Position numbers and translations under genes: made by a program
Shown: positions 1 to 7,893 of the stretch, in pieces
How positions within the stretch are numbered: the stretch's first letter is position 1
Layout of the letters: every line of letters begins with the position of its first letter
Source: Streptomyces caelestis
GTDB taxonomy: Bacteria > Actinomycetota > Actinomycetes > Streptomycetales > Streptomycetaceae
Length of the DNA: 64,000 nt
Direction of reading: 5' to 3'
NCBI RefSeq assembly: GCF_014205255.1
Contig: NZ_JACHNE010000001.1
Location: forward strand, 7,006,001 to 7,070,000
Notes under the pieces: model-generated
Told to the model about the DNA's origin: nothing
The model's input: the letters and a program-made list of their open reading frames with translations, nothing else
Database searches by the model: none

Positions 1-759
1 CCCGACCTCTTCCTGAAGTTCAGCCTGGACGTGCGCATCACCAACGACATCCGCCGGCTGTGGCGCCACGACCTGCTCGCCCTGCGCCGGACCGACGCGG
101 CCGTCCGCGCCGCCTTCGAGACGTACGAAGGCCCCCCGGCCTGGCTCAGCGACCGCGGGTACCGCACCGCCGACTTCGCCTTCGAGGCCCTGGCCGTCCT
201 CGTCCGGGACGGCTTCGGCGGCCGTCTCCTGCCCGGCGCGACCCCGCTGCTCGCCGCCGGTCTCGTCGAGGGCTTCGACGGCAACCCGCTCGACGGGGCC
301 GCCGATCCCGAGGCCTGGTGGGCGGCGTACCTGGCGCAGGTGGTGCCCCCGGCCCTGACGGCCTTCGCCCGGCACGGTGTCGTCATCGAGGCGCACCTCC
401 AGAACACCCTGGTCGCCGTGGACACCGGCGGCACGCCTGTGCAGGCGCTGTACCGGGACGCCGAGGGCGTGAAACTCCTGCCGCGGGTGTCGCGGGAGGC
501 GGGCTGGGAGCGGCTCGTGTACTGCCTGGTCGTCAACCACCTCGGCGAGGTCGCCGGCGCCCTCGCGGAACGCCACCCCGGTTTCGACCCCTGGCCCGCC
601 GCCCGCCGCGAACTCGCCCGCCACGACCTTCCGGAGATCCCCGCCCTGCTCGCCTCTGCCACCCTCCCCGGCAAGACGAACCTGCTGCTCCGCTGGACGG
701 GGGCGGACGGCGCGGACGCGCGCTACCTGCCGCTGCCCAACCCGCTGCGCGGCACCTGA
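1..759 (+). CDS. IucA/IucC-family siderophore synthetase, C-terminal part
   Basis: The reading frame is open from the first base, so the gene starts left of the window; about 252 C-terminal residues are present. The IucA/IucC family are NRPS-independent siderophore synthetases that join a carboxylate such as citrate to an amine or hydroxylamine using ATP. The fragment shows the family's C-terminal signature, including the segment EAHLQNTLV followed by KLLPRVSREAGW, and ends with a loosely conserved tail. Family membership is clear from these motifs, but the substrate cannot be read from this portion. The next gene is convergent and no other siderophore gene is visible to the right. Confidence 0.85.
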   Translation, partial: PDLFLKFSLDVRITNDIRRLWRHDLLALRRTDAAVRAAFETYEGPPAWLSDRGYRTADFAFEALAVLVRDGFGGRLLPGATPLLAAGLVEGFDGNPLDGAADPEAWWAAYLAQVVPPALTAFARHGVVIEAHLQNTLVAVDTGGTPVQALYRDAEGVKLLPRVSREAGWERLVYCLVVNHLGEVAGALAERHPGFDPWPAARRELARHDLPEIPALLASATLPGKTNLLLRWTGADGADARYLPLPNPLRGT

Positions 760-775
760 GAGCCGGGGCTCGCGG

Positions 776-1564
776 TCAGGGTGAGAGTGGCTGTCCTCGA
801 CCTGACGCCGTCGCCGTCGGGCCCGGCTCCGGGGCGGGCGGGGCCTCGTCGTCCATGTCCCCGCGCAAAGCGGCGATGACGAAGGCCGTCATGGAGGCCA
901 GGCCGAGCAGCGCGAGCGGCCCCCAGATCGCCGGGACCGCCCAGAACGGCCAGCCGTTGGCGGCCTGCGCCCACAGGGTGAACAGGGCCGCGACGGCCAT
1001 GCAGACGCCGTGCCACCGCACCACCACCCCCGCCTTGGCGTGGCGCCGGTCGCCCCGCGCGAACAGGGGCCACGCCCCGCCGGCCAAGGCGGGCAGACCG
1101 AACGCGAAACAGGCGAGCGCGCCGCCGAGGCGGTCCTCGGCCCGGCCCATGGGCCCGTGGGACGTCTGCTGCCGCCGCCCGTCGGCGTCCCGTACCTCGA
1201 CGACGTGCCCGTGCCAGATCAGGCCGACGACCTTCTCGCCCGCCGCCATCTCCGACAGGACCGGATCGGTCTGCCGGAAGGTCACGTCCCAGGGCTTGCC
1301 GGAGGGCGGCAGCAGCTCCGCCTCCGGCGGGCGGTTGCGCTTGCCGCGGTTCAGGTCGGCCTTGCGGACGGTGAACTCCTGCTCCCACCGGCATCCCGAC
1401 GCCTTCACCGGGACGGAGGCGCAGGCCGGCGCGGCACGGAACTCCCGCTCCCGGTCCAGCGCCCCGCGGACCTCCAAGGCCATGGCCACTGAGACGACGA
1501 GCGTCACGACCCCCATCAGCAGCCACGCCACGTTCCCCGGACCCTGCCGGCTCCCCGACCCCAT
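776..1564 (-). CDS. Hypothetical membrane protein
   Basis: Encodes 262 residues from an ATG at 1564 (MGSGSRQG). There is one hydrophobic segment near residues 12-30 (VAWLLMGVVTLVVSVAMAL) and two or three more in the C-terminal half, around GALACFAFGLPAL, VVVRWHGVCMAVAALF and WGPLALLGLASM. The region between them is soluble, extracytoplasmic or cytoplasmic. A longer reading frame exists upstream, but the sequence before the ATG is not protein-like. The tail is proline-rich. No known domain is recognised. It converges on the siderophore synthetase gene and diverges from cobL. Confidence 0.6.
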   Translation of the reverse strand: MGSGSRQGPGNVAWLLMGVVTLVVSVAMALEVRGALDREREFRAAPACASVPVKASGCRWEQEFTVRKADLNRGKRNRPPEAELLPPSGKPWDVTFRQTDPVLSEMAAGEKVVGLIWHGHVVEVRDADGRRQQTSHGPMGRAEDRLGGALACFAFGLPALAGGAWPLFARGDRRHAKAGVVVRWHGVCMAVAALFTLWAQAANGWPFWAVPAIWGPLALLGLASMTAFVIAALRGDMDDEAPPAPEPGPTATASGRGQPLSP

Positions 1565-1725
1565 CGTGCCTCCCCCTCGCAGGACTCCGAGCGCACCGTA
1601 TCCGAACCCGTAGGTGTTCCCGAGCGGTCCGACGGCCCGATGGGGGCGCCACCCGAGCACAGGCGCGCTGGTCAGCGCCCAGTAGAGTGCGCCTCTGTTG
1701 CCCCCGAACCCCGAGGTATCGCGCA

Positions 1726-2988
1726 GTGACCCCCGCAGCTTCCGCACCGACCGCCGCCGTGACCGTCGTCGGGCTCGGGGCCGACGGCTGGGCGGGACTG
1801 CCCGACGCCTCCCGCACCGCACTGCGCGAGGCCGAGGTCCTGATCGGCGGACCCCGCCAGCTGGATCTGCTGCCGCCGGAGTGCACCGGGCAGCGTGTCG
1901 CCTGGCCCTCGCCGCTGCGCCCCGCCGTCCCCGGCCTGCTCGCCGCGCACGCCGGCCGCCGGATCGCCGTACTGGCCAGCGGGGACCCCATGTTCTACGG
2001 CATCGGCCGCGCCCTCGCCGAGGAGACCGGCGCCCTGCGCGTCCTGCCGCACCCCTCCTCCGTCTCCTACGCCGCCGCCCGGCTCGGCTGGCCGCTGGAG
2101 GACGTGCAGGTCGTCACGCTCGTCGGCCGGCCCGCCGCCCGTCTGGCCGCCGCCCTGCACCACGGCCGGCGCCTCCTCGTGCTCAGCGCGGACGCCACCA
2201 CCCCCGGCGAGGTCGCCGCCCTGCTGCGGGACCGGGGCTTCGGGCCCAGCCGGATGCGCGTCCTCGAACAGCTCGGCGGCGAGGAGGAACGCACGACCGG
2301 CGAGGTCACCGCCGACGACTGGCCAGGGGCGGAGCAGCCCGGTGATCCGCTGAACATCGTGGCCGTGGAGTGCCGCCGCGCCCCGCACGCCCTGCGGCTC
2401 GGCGCCGTGCCCGGGCTCCCCGACGAGGCGTACGAGCACGACGGGCAGCTCACCAAGCGGCACATCCGCGCCGCCACACTCGGCGTGCTCGCCCCCGCAC
2501 CCGGCGAACTGCTGTGGGACATCGGCGGCGGCTCCGGCTCGATCGCCGTCGAGTGGATGCGCACCCACCCCGCGTGCCGCGCGGTCACCGTGGAGCGGGA
2601 CCCGGCGCGCGCCGAACGGATCACCCGCAACGCCGACCGGCTCGGCGTGCCCGGACTGCGCGTCGTCACCGGCGCCGCGCCCGCCGTCCTCACCGAACTC
2701 CCGCCGCCCGACGCCGTGTTCGTCGGCGGCGGTCTCACCGCGCCCGGCCTCCTCGACGCGTGCTGGGAGGCGCTGCCCGGCGGCGGGCGGCTGGTCGCCA
2801 ACACCGTGACGCTGGAGTCCGAGGCGCTGCTCGCCGACGCCCACCGGCGTCACGGCGGCGAACTGGTGCGGCTCGCGGTGGCGCACGCCGTGCCGGTGGG
2901 AGGTTTCACCGGGTGGCGGCAGGCGATGCCGGTGACCCAGTGGGCCGTACGGAAAACGCTCGACACCTCTTCGGGAGCAGACAGATGA
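1726..2988 (+). CDS. cobL: CobL, precorrin-6Y C5,15-methyltransferase (decarboxylating), CbiE-CbiT fusion
   Basis: A 420-residue two-domain enzyme that methylates precorrin-6B at C5 and C15 and decarboxylates the acetate side chain at C12 during corrin assembly. The N-terminal CbiE-type tetrapyrrole methylase has the early glycine motif VVGLGADGW and ASGDPMFYGIG near residue 85. The C-terminal CbiT-type SAM methyltransferase begins near TKRHIRAATLG and shows the SAM loop LLWDIGGGSGSIAVEW around residue 262. I chose GTG 1726 (VTPAASAP) because upstream codons in the same frame do not look coding. The stop overlaps the cobM start by 4 bp (ATGA), so the two are probably translationally coupled. 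Confidence 0.92.
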   Translation: MTPAASAPTAAVTVVGLGADGWAGLPDASRTALREAEVLIGGPRQLDLLPPECTGQRVAWPSPLRPAVPGLLAAHAGRRIAVLASGDPMFYGIGRALAEETGALRVLPHPSSVSYAAARLGWPLEDVQVVTLVGRPAARLAAALHHGRRLLVLSADATTPGEVAALLRDRGFGPSRMRVLEQLGGEEERTTGEVTADDWPGAEQPGDPLNIVAVECRRAPHALRLGAVPGLPDEAYEHDGQLTKRHIRAATLGVLAPAPGELLWDIGGGSGSIAVEWMRTHPACRAVTVERDPARAERITRNADRLGVPGLRVVTGAAPAVLTELPPPDAVFVGGGLTAPGLLDACWEALPGGGRLVANTVTLESEALLADAHRRHGGELVRLAVAHAVPVGGFTGWRQAMPVTQWAVRKTLDTSSGADR

Positions 2989-3734
2989 CCGTGTACTTCA
3001 TCGGTGCCGGGCCCGGTGCCGCCGACCTGATCACCGTGCGCGGCGCCCGCACGCTCGCCGCCTGCCGGGTCTGTCTGTACGCGGGCAGCCTGGTCCCGCG
3101 CGAACTGCTCGCCGAATGCCCGCCGGACGCCCGGCTGGTGGACACCGCGCAGCTCGACCTGGACCAGATCACCGCCGAGTTGCTGCGCGCCCACGAGGAG
3201 GGGCACGACGTGGCCCGGCTGCACTCCGGGGACCCCGCCGTGTTCAGCGCGGTCGCCGAGCAGATGCGGCGGCTGGACGCGGCCGGGGTGCCCTACGAGG
3301 TCGTCCCGGGCGTCCCCGCCTTCGCCGCCGCGGCCGCTTCCCTGAAGCGGGAGCTGACCGTACCGACCGTCGGCCAGACCGTGATCCTCACCCGCGTCGC
3401 CAACCGGGCCACCGCCATGCCCGAGGGAGAGGACCTGGCCACCCTCGGCCGCAGCGGTGCGCTGATCGTGCTGCACCTGGCCGCCAAGTACGTGGACCGT
3501 GTGGTCGCCGAACTCCTCCCGCACTACGGCGCCGACTGCCCCGCCGCGGTCGTCGCCTACGCCTCCCGCCCGGACGAACTGATCATCCGCGGCACCCTCG
3601 ACGAGATCGCGGGGAAGACGAAGGAGGCCGGTGTGCTGCGCACGGCCGTGATCATGGTGGGGCGGACGCTCGGGGCGGAACAGTTCCGGGACAGCCACCT
3701 GTACTCGCCGGAGCGGGAACGCCACGTGTGCTGA
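2985..3734 (+). CDS. cobM: CobM/CbiF, precorrin-4 C11-methyltransferase
   Basis: A 249-residue SAM-dependent tetrapyrrole methylase that transfers a methyl group to C11 of the corrin precursor. It has the N-terminal loop FIGAGPGAADLITVRG, then LHSGDPAVFSAVAEQ near residue 78 and VPGVPAFAAAAA near 105; these are the SAM- and substrate-binding motifs of the CobA/CbiF fold. Length matches the family. The ATG at 2985 lies inside the last codons of cobL (ATGA overlap), giving an operon cobL-cobM. It ends 28 bp before the stop of the convergent cbiD gene. Confidence 0.93.
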   Translation: MTVYFIGAGPGAADLITVRGARTLAACRVCLYAGSLVPRELLAECPPDARLVDTAQLDLDQITAELLRAHEEGHDVARLHSGDPAVFSAVAEQMRRLDAAGVPYEVVPGVPAFAAAAASLKRELTVPTVGQTVILTRVANRATAMPEGEDLATLGRSGALIVLHLAAKYVDRVVAELLPHYGADCPAAVVAYASRPDELIIRGTLDEIAGKTKEAGVLRTAVIMVGRTLGAEQFRDSHLYSPERERHVC

Positions 3735-3762
3735 CAGCGGTGAACGTCCACGGCCCCCGCCG

Positions 3763-4881
3763 TCAGGCCGGCGCGCTGCGCCCGACCACCGTCCCCGCCC
3801 GGTCGATGCAGATCACGTCGACCACGACCGGCGCCCCGCGCAGCACGGCCAGGGCCTCGTCGCGGGCGGTCGTGGCGACCAGGTCGCCGAGCGGCACCCC
3901 GGCGGCCAGGCACGACTGGAGCGCGGCGAGCCCGGTGTTCGCGTCCGCCACCTGTGCGGCCAGTGCCTCGTCCGCGCCGCCGCGCCTGGCCAGCCCGGCG
4001 AGGAAGCCCTTGTCGACCTGGGAACGGGCCGAGTGCAGGTCGAGGTGCCCGGCGGCGAGCTTGGAGAGCTTGGCGAAGCCGCCGCAGATCGTCAGGCGGC
4101 CGACGGGGTGGCGGCGGATGTACTTCAGCACGGCGCCCGCGAAGTCGCCCATGTCGAGCAGGGCGTCCTCGGGCAGCCCGTACTCGGCCACGACCGTCTT
4201 CTCCGACGTCGACCCGGTGCACCCGGCGACATGGGTGCGCCCCGCCGCCCGCGCGACGTCCACGCCCCGCCGGATGGAGTCGATCCACGCCGAGCAGGAG
4301 TACGGGACGACGATGCCGGTCGTGCCCAGGATGGACAGGCCGCCCAGGATGCCGAGCCGGGGGTTCCAGGTGGAGCGGGCGATCTCCTCGCCGTGGTCGA
4401 CGGAGACGGTGATCTCGATATCGCCCGAGCCGCCGTGCCGGGCGGCGACCTCGGCGACGTGCTCGCGCATCATCTGGCGGGGGACCGGGTTGACGGCCGG
4501 TTCGCCGACGGGCAGGGGCAGGCCGGGACGGGTGACGGTGCCGACCCCCGGGCCCGCCTTGAACACGACCCCGGACCCGGCAGGCAGCCGCCGTACCGTG
4601 ACCCGGACCAGCGCGCCGTGCGTGACGTCCGGGTCGTCTCCGGCGTCCTTCACGACCCCCGCCGTCGCGTGCCCGTCGCCCAGTTCCTCGACGGCCAGTG
4701 CGAACGACGGCGTCTGCCCCTTCGGCAGGCTGATCGTCACGGGGTCGGGAAACGCGCCGGTCAGCAGGGCGGTGTACGCCGCCGTCGTGGCCGCCGTCGC
4801 ACAGGCGCCGGTGGTCCAGCCGGGCCGCAGGCCGGTGTGCTCCAGCTGGGCCCTGCGGCCGCCCTTCACTTCGCTGCTCAT
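3763..4881 (-). CDS. cbiD: CbiD, cobalt-precorrin-5B C1-methyltransferase
   Basis: A 372-residue protein of the CbiD family, which methylates the C1 position during ring contraction in the cobalt-early (anaerobic) route. Visible family motifs are GWTTGACATAATTAAY near residues 20-35, PYSCSAWIDSIRRG, VAGCTGSTSEKTV and the glycine-rich LTICGGFAKLSK. The ATG at 4881 (MSSEVKGG) gives the usual family length; the long frame upstream of it is the shadow of cobK. It diverges from cobK with only 18 bp between start codons, so at least one promoter must lie inside the opposite gene. Its occurrence with CobG, an oxygen-dependent enzyme, is discussed in the findings. Confidence 0.92.
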   Translation of the reverse strand: MSSEVKGGRRAQLEHTGLRPGWTTGACATAATTAAYTALLTGAFPDPVTISLPKGQTPSFALAVEELGDGHATAGVVKDAGDDPDVTHGALVRVTVRRLPAGSGVVFKAGPGVGTVTRPGLPLPVGEPAVNPVPRQMMREHVAEVAARHGGSGDIEITVSVDHGEEIARSTWNPRLGILGGLSILGTTGIVVPYSCSAWIDSIRRGVDVARAAGRTHVAGCTGSTSEKTVVAEYGLPEDALLDMGDFAGAVLKYIRRHPVGRLTICGGFAKLSKLAAGHLDLHSARSQVDKGFLAGLARRGGADEALAAQVADANTGLAALQSCLAAGVPLGDLVATTARDEALAVLRGAPVVVDVICIDRAGTVVGRSAPA

Positions 4882-4899
4882 GAACGGACCTGGACTTCC

Positions 4900-5664
4900 A
4901 TGCGCGTACTGATTCTCGGCGGCACCACGGAAGCCCGCCGTCTTGCCGAACTGCTCCACGACACGCCCGGCCTGACCCTGACCAGTTCCCTCGCCGGGCG
5001 GGTGGCCAGCCCCCGCATGCCGCCGGGCGAGGTCCGGATCGGCGGCTTCGGCGGGGCGGAGGGGCTCGCCGCGTGGCTGCGCGAGCACCGGGTGGACGTG
5101 CTCATCGACGCCACCCACCCTTTCGCCGGGACGATCAGTTTCCACGCGGCGCGGGCCGCCGCCACCGCCCATGTTGCCCTGCTCGCCCTGCGGCGCCCCG
5201 GCTGGGTCCCCGTCGCGGGCGACGACTGGCACGACGCCGGCTCCCTGGAGGAGGCCGCGCGGCTGCTGCCCGCGCTCGGCCGGCGCGTGTTCCTCACGAC
5301 CGGGCGGATGGGCCTGGCCGCGTTCGCCGCGCTGGACGACCTGTGGTTCCTGGTCCGGTCCGTGGACGCGCCCGAGGCCCCGCGCCCGGCCCGCATGGAG
5401 GTGCTGCTCGACCGCGGCCCCTTCACGCTCGACGGCGAACGCGAACTGCTGCGCCGGCACCGCGTCGACGTCGTGGTGACCAAGGACAGCGGCGGAGCGG
5501 CCACCGCCCCGAAGCTGACCGCTGCCCGGGAGGCCGGACTCCCGGTCCTCGTGGTCCGCCGCCCCCCGGTCCCCGAGGGGGTCCCGGTCGTGACCGGGCC
5601 GGAGGAGGCGGCCCGGTGGGTCGGGGAGTTGTCCCACGGACGCGGCTTCCCCGCCGGCGGCTGA
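4900..5664 (+). CDS. cobK: CobK/CbiJ, precorrin-6A reductase
   Basis: A 254-residue NAD(P)H-dependent reductase that reduces the C18-C19 double bond of precorrin-6A. It begins with a Rossmann-type motif VLILGGTTEARRLAELL and carries the family signatures VDVLIDATHPFAGTIS near residue 66, FLTTGRMGLAAF near 130 and VVVTKDSGGAATAPK near 190, all typical of CobK. The ATG at 4900 gives the usual length. It stands as a single gene between divergent cbiD and convergent cobIJ. Confidence 0.92.
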   Translation: MRVLILGGTTEARRLAELLHDTPGLTLTSSLAGRVASPRMPPGEVRIGGFGGAEGLAAWLREHRVDVLIDATHPFAGTISFHAARAAATAHVALLALRRPGWVPVAGDDWHDAGSLEEAARLLPALGRRVFLTTGRMGLAAFAALDDLWFLVRSVDAPEAPRPARMEVLLDRGPFTLDGERELLRRHRVDVVVTKDSGGAATAPKLTAAREAGLPVLVVRRPPVPEGVPVVTGPEEAARWVGELSHGRGFPAGG

Positions 5665-5716
5665 GAACGAGCCCGGCCCGCCGCCAAGCCGGAGGCGAGC
5701 CGGCCGCCGCGTTCTC
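5663..5716. terminator. Candidate bidirectional terminator between cobK and cobIJ
   Basis: The gap between the two convergent stop codons is bounded by a perfect 7-bp inverted repeat, GAGAACG at 5663-5669 and CGTTCTC at 5710-5716. A GC-rich partly self-complementary interior (about 40 nt) lies between the arms. The position fits a shared rho-independent-like structure. There is no clear U tract, which is normal in high-GC actinobacteria. This is a structural inference only. Confidence 0.4.
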
Positions 5717-7225
5717 TCACGCCTCCGGATACCGGCGCGGCGTCCACACCATCTCCTCGCCGTCCCCGCGCCGTACGGCCCGGGTCTGGGAGGAGCCGAC
5801 CAGCAGGATCGTGCGCATGTCGACCTCGGCCGGATCGAGGTCGGCCAGCCGCACGATCCGGACGCGTTCCCCGGTGCCGCCCACGTCCCGTGCCACCACG
5901 ACCGGGGTGTCCGGCGCCCGGTGCTCCAGCAGCAGCTCCCGTGCCTTGGCCACCTGCCAGGTGCGGCTGCGCGAGCCGGGGTTGTACAGGGCGAGCACCA
6001 GGTCCGCCGAGGCCGCCGCGTGCAGCCGTTCGGCGATGACCTCCCAGGGCTTGAGCCGGTCGGAGAGCGAGATGGTGGCGTAGTCGTGGCCGAGCGGGGC
6101 GCCCGCGCGGGCCGCTGCCGCGTTGGCGGCGGTCACGCCCGGCAGCACCCGCACCGGGACGTCCGCGTACTCCTTGTGGGACGCGGCCTCCAGGACGGCC
6201 GTCGCCATGGCGAAGACGCCCGGGTCGCCGCCGGAGACGACCGCGACCCGCCGCCCGCGCCGGGCCAGGTCGAGGGCGAACTCGGCGCGCTCCGACTCGA
6301 CCCGGTTGTCCGAGCCGTGCCGGACCTGCCCGGGCCGCCGCGGCACCCGGTCGAGGTAGGTCGTGTAGCCGACCAGGTCGTCGGCGGCGGCCAGCGCACC
6401 CCGGGTCTCGGGCGTCAGCCACAGCGGACCGGCCGGCCCGGTCCCGACCACGACGACCTCGCCCCGCTCCCGGGCCTCGGGCCGCTCGGTGTCCACCTGG
6501 CTCGGCAGCACGGCCACCGAGAAGTACGGCACCGACTCCGCGTCCACGTCGGCCAGTTCGGCGAGCCGCTCCCCGGCCATGGTGGCCCGCTCGACGTACC
6601 GGGCGTCGCCCAGCCGCCCCGAAGCCTCCAGCGCGCTGCGCACCTTGGTGAAGGTCCGGCCCAGCTTCATCACCACGGCCGCGTCGGTCGAGGCGAGCCG
6701 TGCGGTCAGCTCCTCCTCGGGCAGGGTGCCCGGCAGGATGGTGAGCACCTCCTCGCCCTCGGCGAGCGGCGTGCCCAGCCGCGCGGCGGCGGCGGACACG
6801 GACGTGACGCCGGGGATCACCTCGGTGTCGTAGCGGTCGGCGAGCCGCTTGTGCATGTGCATGTAGGAGCCGTAGAAGAGCGGATCGCCCTCGGCGAGGA
6901 CCGCGACCGTCCGCCCCGCGTCCAGGTGCGCGGCGAGCCGGGCCGACGCCTCGGCGTAGAACTCCTCCATGGCGCCCTTGTAGCCGCCCGGATGGTCGGT
7001 GGTCTCGGTCGTGACCGGGTAGACCAGCCGCTCCTCGATGTGGTCGGCGCGGATGTGCTTCGCCGCGATCGAGCGGGCGATCGACCGGCCGTGCCGGGCG
7101 CTGTGGTACGCGATCACGTCCGCCTCGGCGATGACCTCCACGGCCCGTACGGTCATCAGGGACGGGTCCCCGGGGCCGAGCCCGACCCCGTACAGCCGCC
7201 CCGCTGTGGACTGCTCGCCGCTCAC
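5717..7225 (-). CDS. cobIJ: CobIJ fusion: precorrin-2 C20-methyltransferase and precorrin-3B C17-methyltransferase
   Basis: A 502-residue bifunctional enzyme. The N-terminal half (about 1-240) is CobI/CbiL, with LYGVGLGPGDPSLMTVRA, AEGDPLFYGSYMHMHKRL near residue 110 and IPGVTSVSAAAA. The C-terminal half (about 250-490) is CobJ/CbiH, with VVVGTGPAGPLWLTPE, VVSGGDPGVFAMA near 335 and the family's ALYNPGSRSRTWQ segment. The two act before and after CobG in the ordered methylation series. Fusion of these domains is common in actinobacteria. ATG 7225 overlaps the cobH stop by 4 bp, so it is the last gene of a coupled cobG-cobH-cobIJ operon. Confidence 0.93.
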   Translation of the reverse strand: MSGEQSTAGRLYGVGLGPGDPSLMTVRAVEVIAEADVIAYHSARHGRSIARSIAAKHIRADHIEERLVYPVTTETTDHPGGYKGAMEEFYAEASARLAAHLDAGRTVAVLAEGDPLFYGSYMHMHKRLADRYDTEVIPGVTSVSAAAARLGTPLAEGEEVLTILPGTLPEEELTARLASTDAAVVMKLGRTFTKVRSALEASGRLGDARYVERATMAGERLAELADVDAESVPYFSVAVLPSQVDTERPEARERGEVVVVGTGPAGPLWLTPETRGALAAADDLVGYTTYLDRVPRRPGQVRHGSDNRVESERAEFALDLARRGRRVAVVSGGDPGVFAMATAVLEAASHKEYADVPVRVLPGVTAANAAAARAGAPLGHDYATISLSDRLKPWEVIAERLHAAASADLVLALYNPGSRSRTWQVAKARELLLEHRAPDTPVVVARDVGGTGERVRIVRLADLDPAEVDMRTILLVGSSQTRAVRRGDGEEMVWTPRRYPEA

Positions 7226-7893
7226 TCTTCCTCACTCGCGATCGCGTTGAGCGCGGCGGCGGCGATGGCGCTGCCCCCGCGACGGCCGCGCACGACCAGG
7301 TGCTCGAGACCGGACGGATGCGCGGTGAGGGCGTCCTTGGACTCGGCGGCCCCGACGAAGCCGACCGGCACGCCGATCACGGCGGCCGGACGCGGAGCAC
7401 CCTCCTCGATCATCTCCAGCAGCCGGAACAGCGCGGTCGGCGCGTTGCCGACGGCGACCACCGAGCCCTCCAGCCGGTCCCGCCACAGCTCCATCGCGGC
7501 GGCGCTGCGCGTGGTGCCCAGCTTCGCGGCCAGCTCCGGCACGGACGGGTCGGAGAGCGTGCAGAGTACGTCGTTGCCGGCGGGCAGCCGCTTGCGCGTC
7601 ACCCCGCTGGCCACCATCTGCACGTCGGTGAAGATCGGCGCGCCCGTGCGCAGGGCGGCACGGGCCCGGGCGACCACGGCCGGCGTGTAGGCCAGGTCCC
7701 GTACGAGGTCGACCATCCCGCAGGCGTGGATCATCCGGACCGCGACCTGGCTGACGTCGGCGGGCAGGGCCGCGAGGTCCGCCTCCGCGCGGATGGTGGC
7801 GAAGGACTGGCGGTAGATGGCCGCGCCGTCCTTCTCGTAGTCGTACGTGGTCACGGTGGTCTTCTCGCTGCTCTCGGTCGTCGTACGGGTCAT
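7222..7893 (-). CDS. cobH: CobH/CbiC, precorrin-8X methylmutase
   Basis: A 223-residue isomerase that moves the methyl group from C11 to C12 of precorrin-8X to give hydrogenobyrinate. Family motifs include VAVRMIHACGMVDLV, where His56 is the likely catalytic histidine, then GAPIFTDVQMVASGV and the VIGVPVGFVGAAESKDAL segment. ATG 7893 overlaps the cobG stop by 4 bp and the gene's own stop overlaps the cobIJ start by 4 bp, showing tight translational coupling. The long frame upstream of the ATG is antisense to cobG and is not coding. Confidence 0.93.
   Translation of the reverse strand: MTRTTTESSEKTTVTTYDYEKDGAAIYRQSFATIRAEADLAALPADVSQVAVRMIHACGMVDLVRDLAYTPAVVARARAALRTGAPIFTDVQMVASGVTRKRLPAGNDVLCTLSDPSVPELAAKLGTTRSAAAMELWRDRLEGSVVAVGNAPTALFRLLEMIEEGAPRPAAVIGVPVGFVGAAESKDALTAHPSGLEHLVVRGRRGGSAIAAAALNAIASEEE

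Noticed and set aside
60..1613. Long plus-strand frames antisense or out of frame to the siderophore synthetase and membrane protein genes
   Set aside because: Arg/Pro/Gly-rich translations typical of high-GC shadow frames; the frames on either strand with normal composition and domain matches explain the DNA.
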